DNA of 64,000 bases from Curtobacterium sp. MCLR17_036 (GTDB lineage Bacteria > Actinomycetota > Actinomycetes > Actinomycetales > Microbacteriaceae), in contig NZ_CP126269.1 of NCBI RefSeq assembly GCF_003234445.2, forward strand, positions 2,418,001 to 2,482,000. The letters are read 5' to 3'. Below, piece after piece: positions 44,196 through 53,341 of this stretch (positions are counted from its first letter, which is position 1; each line of letters begins with the position of its first letter). A program made the position numbers and the translations under genes. The notes below the pieces were generated by a model. That model was not told the DNA's origin and searched no databases. It saw only the letters and a list, made by a program, of their open reading frames with translations.

Positions 44196-44840
44196 ATGAC
44201 CTTCGCGGACACCCGCCCCATCCTCGACCGACTCGGGTACACGACCCGGTACGTGCAGCTGCCCGGCGAGACCCTGCACGAGCCGCCGGTCGAGGGGGCG
44301 CTCCGCATCGTCCCCGGTGTGCAGCCCGACGAGTTCGCCCTCGAGGTCGTCGACTACGGCACGGCGCGCCGACTAGCGCTGACGCGCGGTGAGCAGGACG
44401 CGGTGGAGATGCTCCGCCGGTTCCTCAACCGTCCGTTCCCCGCGCCGCGGGACATCCCGCGGTACGAGCTCGACGGACTCCGCGACCGTGCCGCGACGAC
44501 CTACCCGCAGCTCGCGCAGCAGGTCGCCCAGGCGGGCGACGCCGGACTGACGATCCAGATCCCGGCCGGGGTGCCGGTCGACCGCATCGGCGGCCCCGAC
44601 GGCTACCTGCTGCACCCGCTCGACACCCCGCTGCCGAGCCGGTCGCTGCCGCTGCACGTCGTCGCCGACCCGGAGACCCACCGGTACCTCGTCGAGCGCC
44701 CGTTCCTGGTGAACGTGCGCTTCGTGCAGCCCTGGTTCGACCAGCCCGGTGGCGCCATGCGGTTCCAGATCGCGGACCCGTCGGTGACGGTGCGCGACCT
44801 CGTCGTCGACGGTGCCGTCTCGCGGCTCCGGGTGGTCTGA
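44196..44840 (+). CDS. TNT-domain (NAD glycohydrolase toxin-like) protein
   Basis: 214 residues with no signal peptide. The C-terminal ~90 residues (VDRIGGPDGYLLHPLDTPLPSRSLP ... VRFVQPWFDQPGGAMRFQI) match the layout of the TNT domain (DUF4237) known from the Mycobacterium tuberculosis CpnT toxin: DR-x-G near the start, SRSLP in the middle and QPGG near the end. The N-terminal ~120 residues have no assigned family. Whether it is an active NAD glycohydrolase cannot be told here. No immunity gene is adjacent, nor any secretion gene. Confidence 0.7.
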   Translation: MTFADTRPILDRLGYTTRYVQLPGETLHEPPVEGALRIVPGVQPDEFALEVVDYGTARRLALTRGEQDAVEMLRRFLNRPFPAPRDIPRYELDGLRDRAATTYPQLAQQVAQAGDAGLTIQIPAGVPVDRIGGPDGYLLHPLDTPLPSRSLPLHVVADPETHRYLVERPFLVNVRFVQPWFDQPGGAMRFQIADPSVTVRDLVVDGAVSRLRVV

Positions 44841-44866
44841 ACACCGGACCCGCTCCGGACCACGAC

Positions 44867-44903
44867 GAACCGGCCCGCACCACGACGTGGTGCGGGCCGG
44901 TTC
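44867..44903. terminator. Bidirectional terminator hairpin
   Basis: Perfect 17-bp arms GAACCGGCCCGCACCAC and complement, loop of 3 nt, between the convergent TNT-domain and DUF805 genes. Confidence 0.8.
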
Positions 44904-44916
44904 GTTCCGTGCCGGG

Positions 44917-45660
44917 CTACCCCTGGTCGGGCCGGTCGTACTGCGCGCCGGCCGGACTCGGCTCGAGGACCCCGAACACGATGGCGGCGACGCCGCTGAA
45001 CATCGCGATGAGCCAGAACGGGCCGGCCAGGGCCGCGTCGTGCACCCGCCGCCAACCGATGGCGATGCTCGGCACGAGGGTGACGAGCACCCAGACGACG
45101 TAGAGCGCGAGCAGCAGGAAGACCCACGGGTCGGGGGCCGTGGAGCCGACCGGCTGGCCGTACGCGTCGAAGGCGGTGTGCGACGCGATCGTGGCGAACA
45201 ACGCCACGTAGAAGCCGCCGAAGAGCACCGAGGTGACGATGGCGTTGGCGAGGATCCAGTACCAGAACTCGCTCCGGCTGGCGCGCCCGTCGAAGCGCGC
45301 GTACTTCTTGAAGAAGCGCGTGAACGCGTCGAGGAACCCGATGCCGTACCAGGGGGCCCAGAGCGGCGGGGTGCCGTCCGGCCCCATCGGGATCGCCTGC
45401 TGGGAGTACTGCGGGAACGGCGGCTGCTGGGAGTACTGCGGGAACGGCTGCTGGCCGTAGCCCGGTTGCTGCCCGTACCCGGGCTGCTGCCCGTACCCAG
45501 GCTGCTGCCCGTACCCAGGCTGCTGCCCGTACCCAGGCTGCTGTCCGTACCCAGGCTGCTGCCCGTACCCAGGCTGCTGCCCGTGGCCCGGCTGACCCCC
45601 GTGGCCCGGCTGACCGCCGTCGTGCGGCTGGTCCCAGCCGGGTGTGCCGTCGTTGCTCAC
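44917..45660 (-). CDS. DUF805 membrane protein with long QQPGYG tail (paralogue 3)
   Basis: 247 residues from the GTG at 45660, which overlaps the previous gene by 4 nt. Residues 1-90 are disordered: about nine units of GYGQQP then PFPQYSQQ twice. The C-terminal 150 are a DUF805 domain: [27 protein letters not shown], four helices, [15 protein letters not shown]. The family is of unknown function. Last of three tandem paralogues. Confidence 0.85.
   Translation of the reverse strand: MSNDGTPGWDQPHDGGQPGHGGQPGHGQQPGYGQQPGYGQQPGYGQQPGYGQQPGYGQQPGYGQQPGYGQQPFPQYSQQPPFPQYSQQAIPMGPDGTPPLWAPWYGIGFLDAFTRFFKKYARFDGRASRSEFWYWILANAIVTSVLFGGFYVALFATIASHTAFDAYGQPVGSTAPDPWVFLLLALYVVWVLVTLVPSIAIGWRRVHDAALAGPFWLIAMFSGVAAIVFGVLEPSPAGAQYDRPDQG
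45460..45600. repeat. 18-bp tandem repeat coding GYGQQP
   Basis: Unit of about 18 bp (minus strand GGCTACGGGCAGCAGCCT-like) repeated seven or more times; the middle copies are nearly identical, indicating recent expansion. Confidence 0.8.
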
Positions 45661-46220
45661 TTGCTGCCCGTGGGCCGGTCGAAGCGCGCACCCTCGGGGT
45701 TCGACGGCAGGAACATCATCACGAAGACCGCGAGCGGGCCGAGGAAGGGGACGAGCAGCAGCAGCGCGAACAGGCCGCTGAAGCCGCCGTCGTGCAGGCG
45801 ACGGACGATGAGGGCCAGCGTGGGGATGAGCAGGACGAGCCCGACGATCCAGAACGGCACGCCGACGACGGGGTTCGTGCTCATCGTGGAGAAACCGGTG
45901 TAGCCCGGCGTCGACGTGGTCGTCGTGGTGCCGGTGGCGCCGATGAGGATGCCCGTGACGATCGACAGCACGAAGCCGATGATGGCGGCCCAGAGGTACC
46001 ACCACCAGTACTCGCTGCGGCTGGCCCGCCCGCTGAAGATCGCGTACTTCTTGAAGAAGCGCGCGAACGCCTTCGGGAACGAGATGCCGTACCACGGCGC
46101 CCACAGGGGCGGTTCGCCGTGCGCACCGGTGGCCGGCGGCTGGCCGTACTGCTGTGTGCCGCCGAACTGCGCGTTCGGCTGGCCGTCGCCGTGGTGCTGC
46201 GGTTGGTACTGGTCGCTCAC
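45657..46220 (-). CDS. DUF805 membrane protein (paralogue 2)
   Basis: 187 residues. The start [11 protein letters not shown] at 46220 has GAGGGGGA 5 nt upstream and matches the start of paralogue 1; a GTG at 46253 is less likely. A short Gln/Gly/Asn-rich N-terminus (about 38 residues) precedes the DUF805 domain with [23 protein letters not shown] and [16 protein letters not shown]. Confidence 0.85.
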   Translation of the reverse strand: MSDQYQPQHHGDGQPNAQFGGTQQYGQPPATGAHGEPPLWAPWYGISFPKAFARFFKKYAIFSGRASRSEYWWWYLWAAIIGFVLSIVTGILIGATGTTTTTSTPGYTGFSTMSTNPVVGVPFWIVGLVLLIPTLALIVRRLHDGGFSGLFALLLLVPFLGPLAVFVMMFLPSNPEGARFDRPTGSK

Positions 46221-46296
46221 GCGGTCCCCCTCGGGTTGTTGGTCGATGCTCACTTCGGAGTCAACCAGAACCCGACGGGACCCGCGCCGGAAGCTC

Positions 46297-47046
46297 CTAG
46301 CTGCCGTACCCCGCCACGGTCGGGCGGTCGAAGCGCTGCCCCTGCGGGTTCGTGCCGAGGCAACCGATGACGAGCGAGAACAGGATGCCGATCGGCGGGA
46401 CGATGAAGAACAGGGCGAACAGCCCGCTCAGGTTGACGTCGTGCAGGCGACGCACGGTCAGGGCGACGTAGCCGAGCGCGCAGGCCAGGCCCCACAGCCG
46501 TCCGAACAGGTTCGACACGTCGGCGTCGCCGGGCAGCACGATGTCGATGATCCCACCGACGATCCCGAGCGCCACCGACCCGATGGCGAACCAGAGCACC
46601 CAGTACCAGTACTCGCTCTGGCTCGCACGGCCGTCGAACCGCACGTACTTCTTCCAGAAGCGCGTGAAGCCCTGCACGAAGGGCGCGTTGTACCAGGGCG
46701 CCCACAGGGGCGGCTCCCCCGACGTGCCCGGCTGCTGCGCGTACGGGTTCGGCGAGGACGGCTGCCCGTACTGCCCCTGCTGCCCGTACGGGTTCTGCTG
46801 CCCGTACGGATTCTGCTGACCGTACGGGTTCTGCTGACCGTACGTGTTCTGCTGGCCGTACGGGCTCTGCTGACCGTGCTGCGGCTGCTGGCCGGAGGGG
46901 TTCTGCTGGCCGTAGGGGTTCGGCTGGCCGTACGGGTCCTGCTGGCCGTGCTGCGGCTGCTGCCCGTACGGGTCCTGCGGGCCGGACGCGTCGTGGTTGT
47001 TCGGCTGCTGGCCGTACGGGTCGCGGGGCGGGTACTGGTCGCTCAC
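46297..47046 (-). CDS. DUF805 membrane protein with PYGQQ-repeat N-terminus (paralogue 1)
   Basis: 249 residues from the GTG at 47046 with GAAGGAA upstream. Residues 1-120 hold about a dozen (N/D)PYGQQ units and no hydrophobic core; then a DUF805 domain (FTRFWKKYVRFDGRASQSEYWYW, RRLHDVNLSGLFALFF). First of the triplet. The repeat tract is a prion-like disordered region rich in Gln, Tyr, Gly and Asn. Confidence 0.85.
   Translation of the reverse strand: MSDQYPPRDPYGQQPNNHDASGPQDPYGQQPQHGQQDPYGQPNPYGQQNPSGQQPQHGQQSPYGQQNTYGQQNPYGQQNPYGQQNPYGQQGQYGQPSSPNPYAQQPGTSGEPPLWAPWYNAPFVQGFTRFWKKYVRFDGRASQSEYWYWVLWFAIGSVALGIVGGIIDIVLPGDADVSNLFGRLWGLACALGYVALTVRRLHDVNLSGLFALFFIVPPIGILFSLVIGCLGTNPQGQRFDRPTVAGYGS
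46740..47020. repeat. 15-18-bp tandem repeat coding PYGQQ
   Basis: Plus-strand unit CTGCTGNCCGTACGG(R)TT repeated many times; less uniform than the tract in paralogue 3. Confidence 0.75.
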
Positions 47047-47113
47047 TGGTTCGTTCCTTCCGGCGGAGTGCTGTCCCTGAGAGTCTGGCATCCCGCCGGC
47101 CCGCTCGTCGCGG

Positions 47114-47980
47114 TCACGGCAGCAGTGCGAGCTTGCCGCCCGGGTGCCCGGACTCGAGCAGCTCGGCGGCTGCACGTGCCTCGGCGAGCGGGAAGGTCCG
47201 GGCGACCGGCACGACGAGGTCACCCGCGCCGGCGAGGTCGATCAGCCGCTGCCGCACCGAGTCGCGGAACGCCTTGCTGGCGGCCTGCGCTCCCCCGACG
47301 GCGGGGAACCCGGCCTCGTCCGTTCCGACGCAGTCGAGCGCCACGTCGATCCGGTCGCCGTCGCCGTCGCCCGCCAGCGCCCGCACCCGGTGCTCGAGCC
47401 CGTCGCCGTAGGCGATCCACTCGCCGCCGAAGTCCGCGACGGTGTCGGCGTTGCGCTCCGACGCCGTCCCGATGACCCGTGCGCCGAGCAGCCGGAGCTG
47501 CTGCAGCAGGCTGACCCCGACCGCCCCGGCGGCTCCGTGCACGAGGACCGTGTCGCCGCCGGACGCTCGGCTGACCCGGATCATGTCGGCGGCGGTGGTC
47601 GCCGCCAGCAGCAGGTTCGCCGCCTCGGCGAACCCGAGCGTCGCCGGCTTGGCGAACACGTCGGCAGCCGGCACGGTGATCCGCTCGGACCACCCGCCGT
47701 TCACCCGGAACGCCAGGACCTCGTCGCCGACCGCTCCCCCGCCGGACGCGATCGTCGTGTCCGGGCCGAGCGCATCGATGACGCCGGCGACCTCGTACCC
47801 GACGGGGACCGGCAGGTCGTCCGGGTCACCCTGCCGCGTGTGCTTCATGTCCGCGGGGTTCATGCCCGCCGCGCGGACGGTGATCGTGACCTCGCCACGG
47901 CCGGGAGCGGGGACGTCGGTCTCCACGAACTCCAGGACCTCGCTGCCGCCGAACCGTGGGGCCACCCAGTGCTTCGTCAT
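47114..47980 (-). CDS. Zinc-independent alcohol dehydrogenase/quinone oxidoreductase (MDR family)
   Basis: 288 residues. GroES-like domain (VPAPGRGEVTITVRAAGMNPADMKH, PVPVGYEVAGVIDALG) and Rossmann domain with VLVHGAAGAVGVSLLQQLRLLGARVIGT. No structural Zn Cys cluster is seen, so it belongs with quinone oxidoreductases that use NADPH. It is some 25-30 residues shorter than usual: the segment after DCVGTDEAGFPAVG that normally covers another beta strand and helix is condensed. Leaderless start with TAGCGT 7 nt upstream. Confidence 0.86.
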   Translation of the reverse strand: MTKHWVAPRFGGSEVLEFVETDVPAPGRGEVTITVRAAGMNPADMKHTRQGDPDDLPVPVGYEVAGVIDALGPDTTIASGGGAVGDEVLAFRVNGGWSERITVPAADVFAKPATLGFAEAANLLLAATTAADMIRVSRASGGDTVLVHGAAGAVGVSLLQQLRLLGARVIGTASERNADTVADFGGEWIAYGDGLEHRVRALAGDGDGDRIDVALDCVGTDEAGFPAVGGAQAASKAFRDSVRQRLIDLAGAGDLVVPVARTFPLAEARAAAELLESGHPGGKLALLP

Positions 47981-47987
47981 GCGCCGG

Positions 47988-47993
47988 ACGCTA
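47988..47993 (-). promoter_or_regulatory. -10 hexamer TAGCGT, leaderless oxidoreductase
   Basis: TAGCGT with a 7-nt gap to the ATG at 47980. Confidence 0.45.
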
Positions 47994-48073
47994 CTCGCGG
48001 ACGCCGGTGGACGACGACGGCTGCACCTCCGGCGGCGCCGCAGGGCGTGGCTCTCGACGCGAGCCCACCGACG

Positions 48074-48112
48074 ACGGGAGGCCCGTCACCAGCTGGTGAC
48101 GGGCCTCCCGGT
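48074..48112. terminator. Family-D palindrome after mtlD
   Basis: CGGGAGGCCCGTCACCAG followed directly by its complement; same GGGAGGCCCGT core as the other family-D elements. Placed just after the mtlD stop, so it may end the mannitol operon. Confidence 0.7.
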
Positions 48113-48128
48113 CGGCGACGTGCGGACG

Positions 48129-49286
48129 TCAGGCGCGCGCGGAACGGACCCGCTCGGCGAACGCGGCATGCAGCGGGTGCTGCTCGTCGAGTCCGGTGAC
48201 CTGCGTCACGACCGCCGCGTCGGACGCGTCCGACGCGAGCAGGGCCCGCAGCTCGACGCTCTGCTCGTCGTCCGGCACGTCGAAGCGGAGCGCGGCGCCC
48301 ATCGCATCGAGCAGCGCCGTCGGCTCGGTGCCGTCCTCGGCGAGGGCAGCGGCCGGCGAGACGAAGCGCTCGTCGCGGGACAGCTTGCGCAGCGGCTGGC
48401 GACCGACCCGCGTGACGGTGTCGGGCAGGTGCACGTTCTCGAACCGGGCGATGATCGCCTCGACGTACGCGCGGTGCACCTCGGGGTCGAGCTCGTGACG
48501 ACGGACGAGCAGGTCGCTCGTCTCGGCGAGCACGGCCTCGAGCGCGGAGCGCACGGCCGGGATCGCGATCGCGTCGGAGATCTTGTCCGCCCCGGCGACG
48601 AACCCGTGGTACGCGACGGTGGCGTGCCCGGTGTTCACGGTGAAGAGCTTCCGCTCGATCGAGGCGTCGAGGCCGTCGACGTAGTGGGCGCCGGGGATCT
48701 CCGGCTCGTTGCCGCCGAACGGCGTGCGGTCGATCGCCCACTCGTGGTAGGTCTCGACGGTGACGTCGAGTCCGGCGCCCTCGGGCTGCGCGGGGACGAT
48801 CCGGTCGACGGCGGTGTTCGCGAAGACGGCCTTGGCGAGCGCCGCGTCGCGGCCGTCCTCGGGCAGGGCGGCGACGATGGACTCGCGCAGGCGGTCGGTC
48901 GCGTTCAGCGCGTTCTCGCACGCCATGACGGCGATCGGGGTCGCGTCGGCGTCGCGGGCGACGAGCGCTCGGGCGATGACCGGCGCGATGAACTTCAGGA
49001 CGTTCGGACCGACCGCGCAGGTCACGACCTGGGCGGCCGCGATCTCGGCGACCACGCCGTCCTCGTCCTGCGCGCTGTTCAGCGCGCGGAAGTCCGTGAC
49101 CTCGTGGTCCTGCGCCCCGGCGCCCACCTCGTGCACGGTGTACGAGTCGGCGGCGGCGAGGGCGTCGATGAGCGGCGCGGCGACGTCGGCGAAGACGACC
49201 TCGTAGCCGGCCTCGTGCAGGAGCAGGCCGACGAAGCCACGGCCGATGTTGCCCGCGCCGAAGTGGACGGCGGTCCCGGTGCTCAC
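48129..49286 (-). CDS. mtlD: Mannitol-1-phosphate 5-dehydrogenase
   Basis: 385 residues: N-terminal [24 protein letters not shown] (NAD site), [11 protein letters not shown], and the catalytic [14 protein letters not shown] with conserved Lys and His. It oxidises mannitol-1-P to fructose-6-P. GTG start overlaps the mtlF stop by 4 nt. Confidence 0.95.
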   Translation of the reverse strand: MSTGTAVHFGAGNIGRGFVGLLLHEAGYEVVFADVAAPLIDALAAADSYTVHEVGAGAQDHEVTDFRALNSAQDEDGVVAEIAAAQVVTCAVGPNVLKFIAPVIARALVARDADATPIAVMACENALNATDRLRESIVAALPEDGRDAALAKAVFANTAVDRIVPAQPEGAGLDVTVETYHEWAIDRTPFGGNEPEIPGAHYVDGLDASIERKLFTVNTGHATVAYHGFVAGADKISDAIAIPAVRSALEAVLAETSDLLVRRHELDPEVHRAYVEAIIARFENVHLPDTVTRVGRQPLRKLSRDERFVSPAAALAEDGTEPTALLDAMGAALRFDVPDDEQSVELRALLASDASDAAVVTQVTGLDEQHPLHAAFAERVRSARA

Positions 49287-49720
49287 TCGTTGACCTCGCC
49301 GAGGATCGACAGGATCGCGGCGGTGTCGCCGGCCTCGGTGAGCTTCTGGACCTCGTCCTCGTCCGAGAACACGATCGCGATCTTCGACAGGATGTCGAGG
49401 TGCTCGTTGTTCACGCCGGCGATGCCGACGACGAAGCGCACGGGGTTGCCGTCCCAGTCGATCGGGGTGGCGTAGCGGATGAACGACAGCGCCGACGACT
49501 TGATGGCGTCCTTCGCGTCGTTCGTGCCGTGCGGGATCGCGAGGAAGTTGCCCATGTAGGTGGACACGCTCTTCTCGCGCTCGAGCATGGCGGGGTAGTA
49601 GTCAGCGGTCACCGCGCCCGCGGCCTCGAGGATCTCGGCCGCCTCCTTCATCGCCTCCGACTTGGTCGGCGCGGTGTCCTCGGTGTGGATCCGGATCTGG
49701 CTCTCCTGCAGGACGGGCAT
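49283..49720 (-). CDS. mtlF: PTS mannitol IIA component
   Basis: 145 residues of the EIIA-mtl family; phosphorylation site His64 in [13 protein letters not shown]. It carries phosphate from HPr to the IIB domain of MtlA. AAGGAGA precedes the ATG. Separated from mtlA by 91 nt holding a strong hairpin, which may set its expression ratio. Confidence 0.94.
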   Translation of the reverse strand: MPVLQESQIRIHTEDTAPTKSEAMKEAAEILEAAGAVTADYYPAMLEREKSVSTYMGNFLAIPHGTNDAKDAIKSSALSFIRYATPIDWDGNPVRFVVGIAGVNNEHLDILSKIAIVFSDEDEVQKLTEAGDTAAILSILGEVNE

Positions 49721-49752
49721 CGGTGGTTCTCCTTGGTGTTCGACGACGTGGT

Positions 49753-49782
49753 GGAGGGGACGGGGTCGCCCCCGTCCCCTCC
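49753..49782 (-). terminator. Intercistronic hairpin between mtlA and mtlF
   Basis: GGAGGGGACGGGG, loop TCGC, exact 13-bp complement, 29 nt after the mtlA stop and 33 nt before mtlF. Partial terminator or RNA-processing barrier. Confidence 0.6.
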
Positions 49783-49811
49783 GATACTGCACTTCGTTAC
49801 TGGTGGTGGCG

Positions 49812-51368
49812 TTACTGGTTCTTGAGCTGCTCGACGACCTGGTCGTACTGCGGCGCGTTCATGAAGTTGCCGACCGACACGTGCTGTGCGTTCGGGTTCT
49901 TCTGCTTGGCGCGCTCGGTCAGCTCCTCCTGCGTGATGATCAGGTCCTCGTCACCGGACAGGTTCGCGATCGCCTTGTTGGAGACCGTGACCCCTTCGAT
50001 GCCCGCCTTCTTGATCTTGTTGCGCAGGACGCTGGCGCCCATGGCGCTCGAGCCCATGCCGGCGTCGCAGGCGAACACGAGGTTCTGCACGCGGGTCGCC
50101 GTGGTGGTCGCCGAGCCGACGCCACCGAGGCTGGCCTCGGCCTCTTCCTCGTTGGCCGGCGAGTTGTTGCCGAGCAGGCCGGCGGTGGCGGCGTTGACGT
50201 CACGGCCCTTGTTCGCCTGGAGCTTCGCCATCGCGGCGCTCATGTCACCGTCGTTGCCGGCCGCGCGGTCGCGCTTGCGGGTGGCGAGGAGGAAGAACGA
50301 CGACACAGCGAAGGACACCGCGGCCGACAGGATCACCGACAGGATCACCCCGACGAAGCTGTTGCGCTCCGTGGCACCGAGCACCGCGAAGATCGAACCG
50401 GGCGACGCCGGAGCGACGAGACCCGAGTTGAAGGCGACGTTCGTGGCCACACCCGTCGCACCGCCGAGGATGACGGCGAGGAACAGGACCGGCTTCTGCA
50501 GCACGTACGGGAAGTAGATCTCGTGGATGCCACCGAAGAACTGGATGATGATCGCGCCGGGCGCGGTCGAGCGGGCGATGCCGACACCGAAGAAGGTGAA
50601 CGCGAGCAGCAGGCCGAGCCCGGGGCCGGGGTTCGCCTCGAGCAGGAACAGGATCGACTTGCCGGACTCCGCGACCTGCGCCGCGCCGAGCTGGTCGAGC
50701 ACGCCGTGGTTGATGGCGTTGTTGAGGAAGAAGACCTTGGCCGGCTCGATGATGACGCTGGCGAGCGGCAGGAGCGAGTGCTGGACGAGGAAGTCGACCG
50801 CGGCGCCGAGGCCCTCGGCGATGAGCTTGAACAGCGGCGCGAGCCAGAAGAACCCGGCCATCGCCAACGCGAAGCCGAGGATGCCGGCGGCGTAGTTGTT
50901 GACGAGCATCTCGAAGCCGGGCTTGATCTTGCCGTCCCAGATCTTGTCGACCTGCTTGATGAGGTAGGCACCGAGCGGGCCGCAGATCATCGCACCGAGG
51001 ATCATGGTGGTGCCGGACGCACCGACGATCACGCCCATGGTCATGATCGACCCGACGACCGCACCGCGGGTGTCGTAGACCATCCGACCACCCTGGATCG
51101 CGATCGCGAGCGGGATCAGGTAGGTCAGGATCGGGCCGACGAGTCCGGGGTTCGCGACGCCGCCGGTCTCACCGAACCCGCCGAGGATGCCGACCGGCGT
51201 CCATCCGGTCTCGATGAAGAAGGCGGTGATGATGCCCCACGCGATGAAGATCGCGATGTTGGGCATGACCATGCCGGAGAGGAACGTGCCGAACTTCTGA
51301 ACGGCGACGCGTGCGCCGCCCCGCGACTTCGCGGGGGCGTCGGGCGCTGCAACGGACGACGTTGTCAT
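49812..51368 (-). CDS. mtlA: PTS mannitol IICB component
   Basis: 518 residues: IIC domain of about 350 with eight helices (ARVAVQKFGTFLSGMVMPNIAIFIAWG, GGIHEIYFPYVLQKPV containing the family GIHEIYFP motif) and a IIB domain from about 415 with LVFACDAGMGSSAMGA, phospho-Cys near residue 433. There is no IIA domain; MtlF fills that job. Transports and phosphorylates mannitol. Confidence 0.95.
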   Translation of the reverse strand: MTTSSVAAPDAPAKSRGGARVAVQKFGTFLSGMVMPNIAIFIAWGIITAFFIETGWTPVGILGGFGETGGVANPGLVGPILTYLIPLAIAIQGGRMVYDTRGAVVGSIMTMGVIVGASGTTMILGAMICGPLGAYLIKQVDKIWDGKIKPGFEMLVNNYAAGILGFALAMAGFFWLAPLFKLIAEGLGAAVDFLVQHSLLPLASVIIEPAKVFFLNNAINHGVLDQLGAAQVAESGKSILFLLEANPGPGLGLLLAFTFFGVGIARSTAPGAIIIQFFGGIHEIYFPYVLQKPVLFLAVILGGATGVATNVAFNSGLVAPASPGSIFAVLGATERNSFVGVILSVILSAAVSFAVSSFFLLATRKRDRAAGNDGDMSAAMAKLQANKGRDVNAATAGLLGNNSPANEEEAEASLGGVGSATTTATRVQNLVFACDAGMGSSAMGASVLRNKIKKAGIEGVTVSNKAIANLSGDEDLIITQEELTERAKQKNPNAQHVSVGNFMNAPQYDQVVEQLKNQ

Positions 51369-51430
51369 GTGCGGTGACTTTCTGTGTGGTGGTGCTGCTG
51401 CAGTGGGAGGTGGGGTGGTGCTGGGGCGGC

Positions 51431-53086
51431 TCAGGCGGCGTGCGCCGCGGCCGCGGCGGACTTCGCGGCCGCCGCCGTGCTCGCGGCGAGTGCTGCCGTC
51501 GCCATCTCGCGGGCCTGTTCGAGCGTGTGGGAGCCGAGTTCGGCGCGCACGTCGGCCAGGGCCGCGGGGGTCATGGAGAGGGTGGTGGCACCGAGGCCGA
51601 CGAGCACCACGGCGAGCAGCGGGTCGGCCGCGGCCTCGCCGCAGATCCCGACGGCCTTGCCCGCGGTGGCCCCGGCGGCGCCGAGCTGCGCGACGAGGCG
51701 CAGGACGGCGGGGTGCCACGGGTCCTGGTAGGACGCGACGGTGCCGAGCATGCGGTCGGCGGCCATCGTGTACTGGGTCAGGTCGTTCGTGCCGATCGAC
51801 ACGAAGTCGGCGCTCTGGAACACCTGGTCGGCCATCAGCGCGAGCGAGGGGACCTCGGCCATCACACCGGCGGTGCGGATGCCGAGTTCGCGGGCGAGGT
51901 CGACGAAGTACTCGGTCTCCTCGGCGTCGGCGACCATCGGCGCCATCACCCAGAGGTCGGCCTCGGTCTCGGCGTCGGCCTGCGCGAGGGCGGTGAGCTG
52001 GTCGCGCAGCACCTCGGGGTGGTTCCGCAGGGCGCGGAGGCCGCGACGACCGAGCGCCGGGTTCTCCTCGTCCTTGTCGGTGAGGAAGGGCAGCGGCTTG
52101 TCGGCGCCGGCGTCGAGCGCCCGGACGACGACCTTCTTGCCGGGGAACGCGGCGAGGAGCTGCTTGTACGACTCCTTCTGCTCCTCGACGGTGGGCGCCT
52201 TCGGCGAGTCGAGGAAGAGGAACTCGGTGCGGAAGAGCCCCACGCCCTCCGCACCGAGAGCAACGGCGCCCGCGGCGTCGGCGGGGCTGCCGAGGTTCGC
52301 GAGCAGCGGGACGACGTGGCCGTCGGCGAGGGCACCGGCGGTGAGCGGTGCCGCGGCCGCGGCGAGGCGGTCGGCGATGCGCTGCTCGACGTCGGCGACG
52401 AGGTCGGCCGAGGGGTCGGTCACGACGGTGCCGGCTGCGGCGTCCACGACGACGACGGTGCCGTCGGACAGGTCGTCGGCACCGGTCACACCGACGATGG
52501 CCGTGATGCCCTTGGCGCGGGCGAGGATCGCCGTGTGCGAGGTCGGGCCGCCGTCACGGGTGACGAGCGCGAGCACCTTGTCGAGGTCGAGCAGGGCCGT
52601 GTCCGCCGGGGCGAGGTCACGGGCCACGAGCACGAAGGGGGTGTCCGATTCGGGGACGCCCGGCGCGTGCACGCCGCGGAGCTTGGCGATGATGCGCTGC
52701 GCGACGTCGTCGAGGTCGGCGGCGCGCTCCCCCATGTAGCCGCCCATGCCGACGAGCAGGTCGCGGAACTGCGCAAACGCCTCGTACACGGCGCGCTCGG
52801 CGTTCGTGCCGCCGTCGATGCGGGTGTGCACGTCGTCGAGCAGGGTCGGGTCCTGCGCCATGAGCGCCTGCGCCTCGAGCACGGCCTGGGCGTCGCCGCC
52901 GGCGAGCTGTCCGCGCTTGTTGAGGTCCTCGGCCACGGCGGCCAGTGCGTCGTGCACGGCCTGCTTCGCGTCGTCCGCCGGACCGGTCAGCGCGTCCTTC
53001 GACGGTTCGCCGAGGGGGTCCGCCATGCGGAGCACGGGGCCGTGGGCGACGCCACGGCCGACGCCGGTGCCGAGCAGTTCGGACAT
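51431..53086 (-). CDS. ptsI: PTS enzyme I (phosphoenolpyruvate-protein phosphotransferase)
   Basis: 551 residues. The active-site His lies in GGPTSHTAILARAKGI (around 190); VGLFRTEFLFLD, the PEP-binding RALDAGADKPLPFL, VMAPMVADAEE, and the C-terminal CGEAAADPLLAVVLVGLGATTLSMTP follow. It starts the phosphorelay from PEP to HPr. The Ala-rich C-terminus is slightly long. Transcribed from the divergent promoter region shared with the DeoR-type regulator; probably in one operon with mtlAFD. Confidence 0.95.
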   Translation of the reverse strand: MSELLGTGVGRGVAHGPVLRMADPLGEPSKDALTGPADDAKQAVHDALAAVAEDLNKRGQLAGGDAQAVLEAQALMAQDPTLLDDVHTRIDGGTNAERAVYEAFAQFRDLLVGMGGYMGERAADLDDVAQRIIAKLRGVHAPGVPESDTPFVLVARDLAPADTALLDLDKVLALVTRDGGPTSHTAILARAKGITAIVGVTGADDLSDGTVVVVDAAAGTVVTDPSADLVADVEQRIADRLAAAAAPLTAGALADGHVVPLLANLGSPADAAGAVALGAEGVGLFRTEFLFLDSPKAPTVEEQKESYKQLLAAFPGKKVVVRALDAGADKPLPFLTDKDEENPALGRRGLRALRNHPEVLRDQLTALAQADAETEADLWVMAPMVADAEETEYFVDLARELGIRTAGVMAEVPSLALMADQVFQSADFVSIGTNDLTQYTMAADRMLGTVASYQDPWHPAVLRLVAQLGAAGATAGKAVGICGEAAADPLLAVVLVGLGATTLSMTPAALADVRAELGSHTLEQAREMATAALAASTAAAAKSAAAAAHAA

Positions 53087-53182
53087 TCGAGACTCCTTCA
53101 TCTCACGCGCGCTTGCGGTGGGGTGGTTCGTTCGGTGCACAGCGGCACGGCAGGCGGACCACGCCCGTGCGGCTCGTGGAGC

Positions 53183-53211
53183 ACCCTACCCCGATCCGCG
53201 TTGACAAACAA
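53183..53211 (-). promoter_or_regulatory. ptsI promoter (TTGTTT-17-TAGGGT)
   Basis: On the minus strand TTGTTT (53211-53206), 17 nt, then TAGGGT (53188-53183). The leader to the ptsI ATG would be about 90 nt. The -35 overlaps the ACAAACAAACACA tract, a likely DeoR-family operator. Confidence 0.5.
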
Positions 53212-53230
53212 ACACATCCGGGGATAAAAA
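53201..53230 (+). promoter_or_regulatory. deoR-type gene promoter (TTGACA-18-TAAAAA)
   Basis: TTGACA at 53201-53206 and TAAAAA at 53225-53230, the only AT-rich patch in the region. It overlaps the divergent ptsI -35. Flanked by ACAAACAAACACA and CAGAAACAGA, plausible repressor half-sites. Confidence 0.5.
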
Positions 53231-53341
53231 TGCAGAAACAGATGCCCGTTTGCGTCTGCCGGCCACGCGCTCCGCGCCGAGTCCGGCAGGGATGTGCCCG
53301 GACATGTCCGTTCTGTTCCGACCCGGAGACGACGAGGCCCG

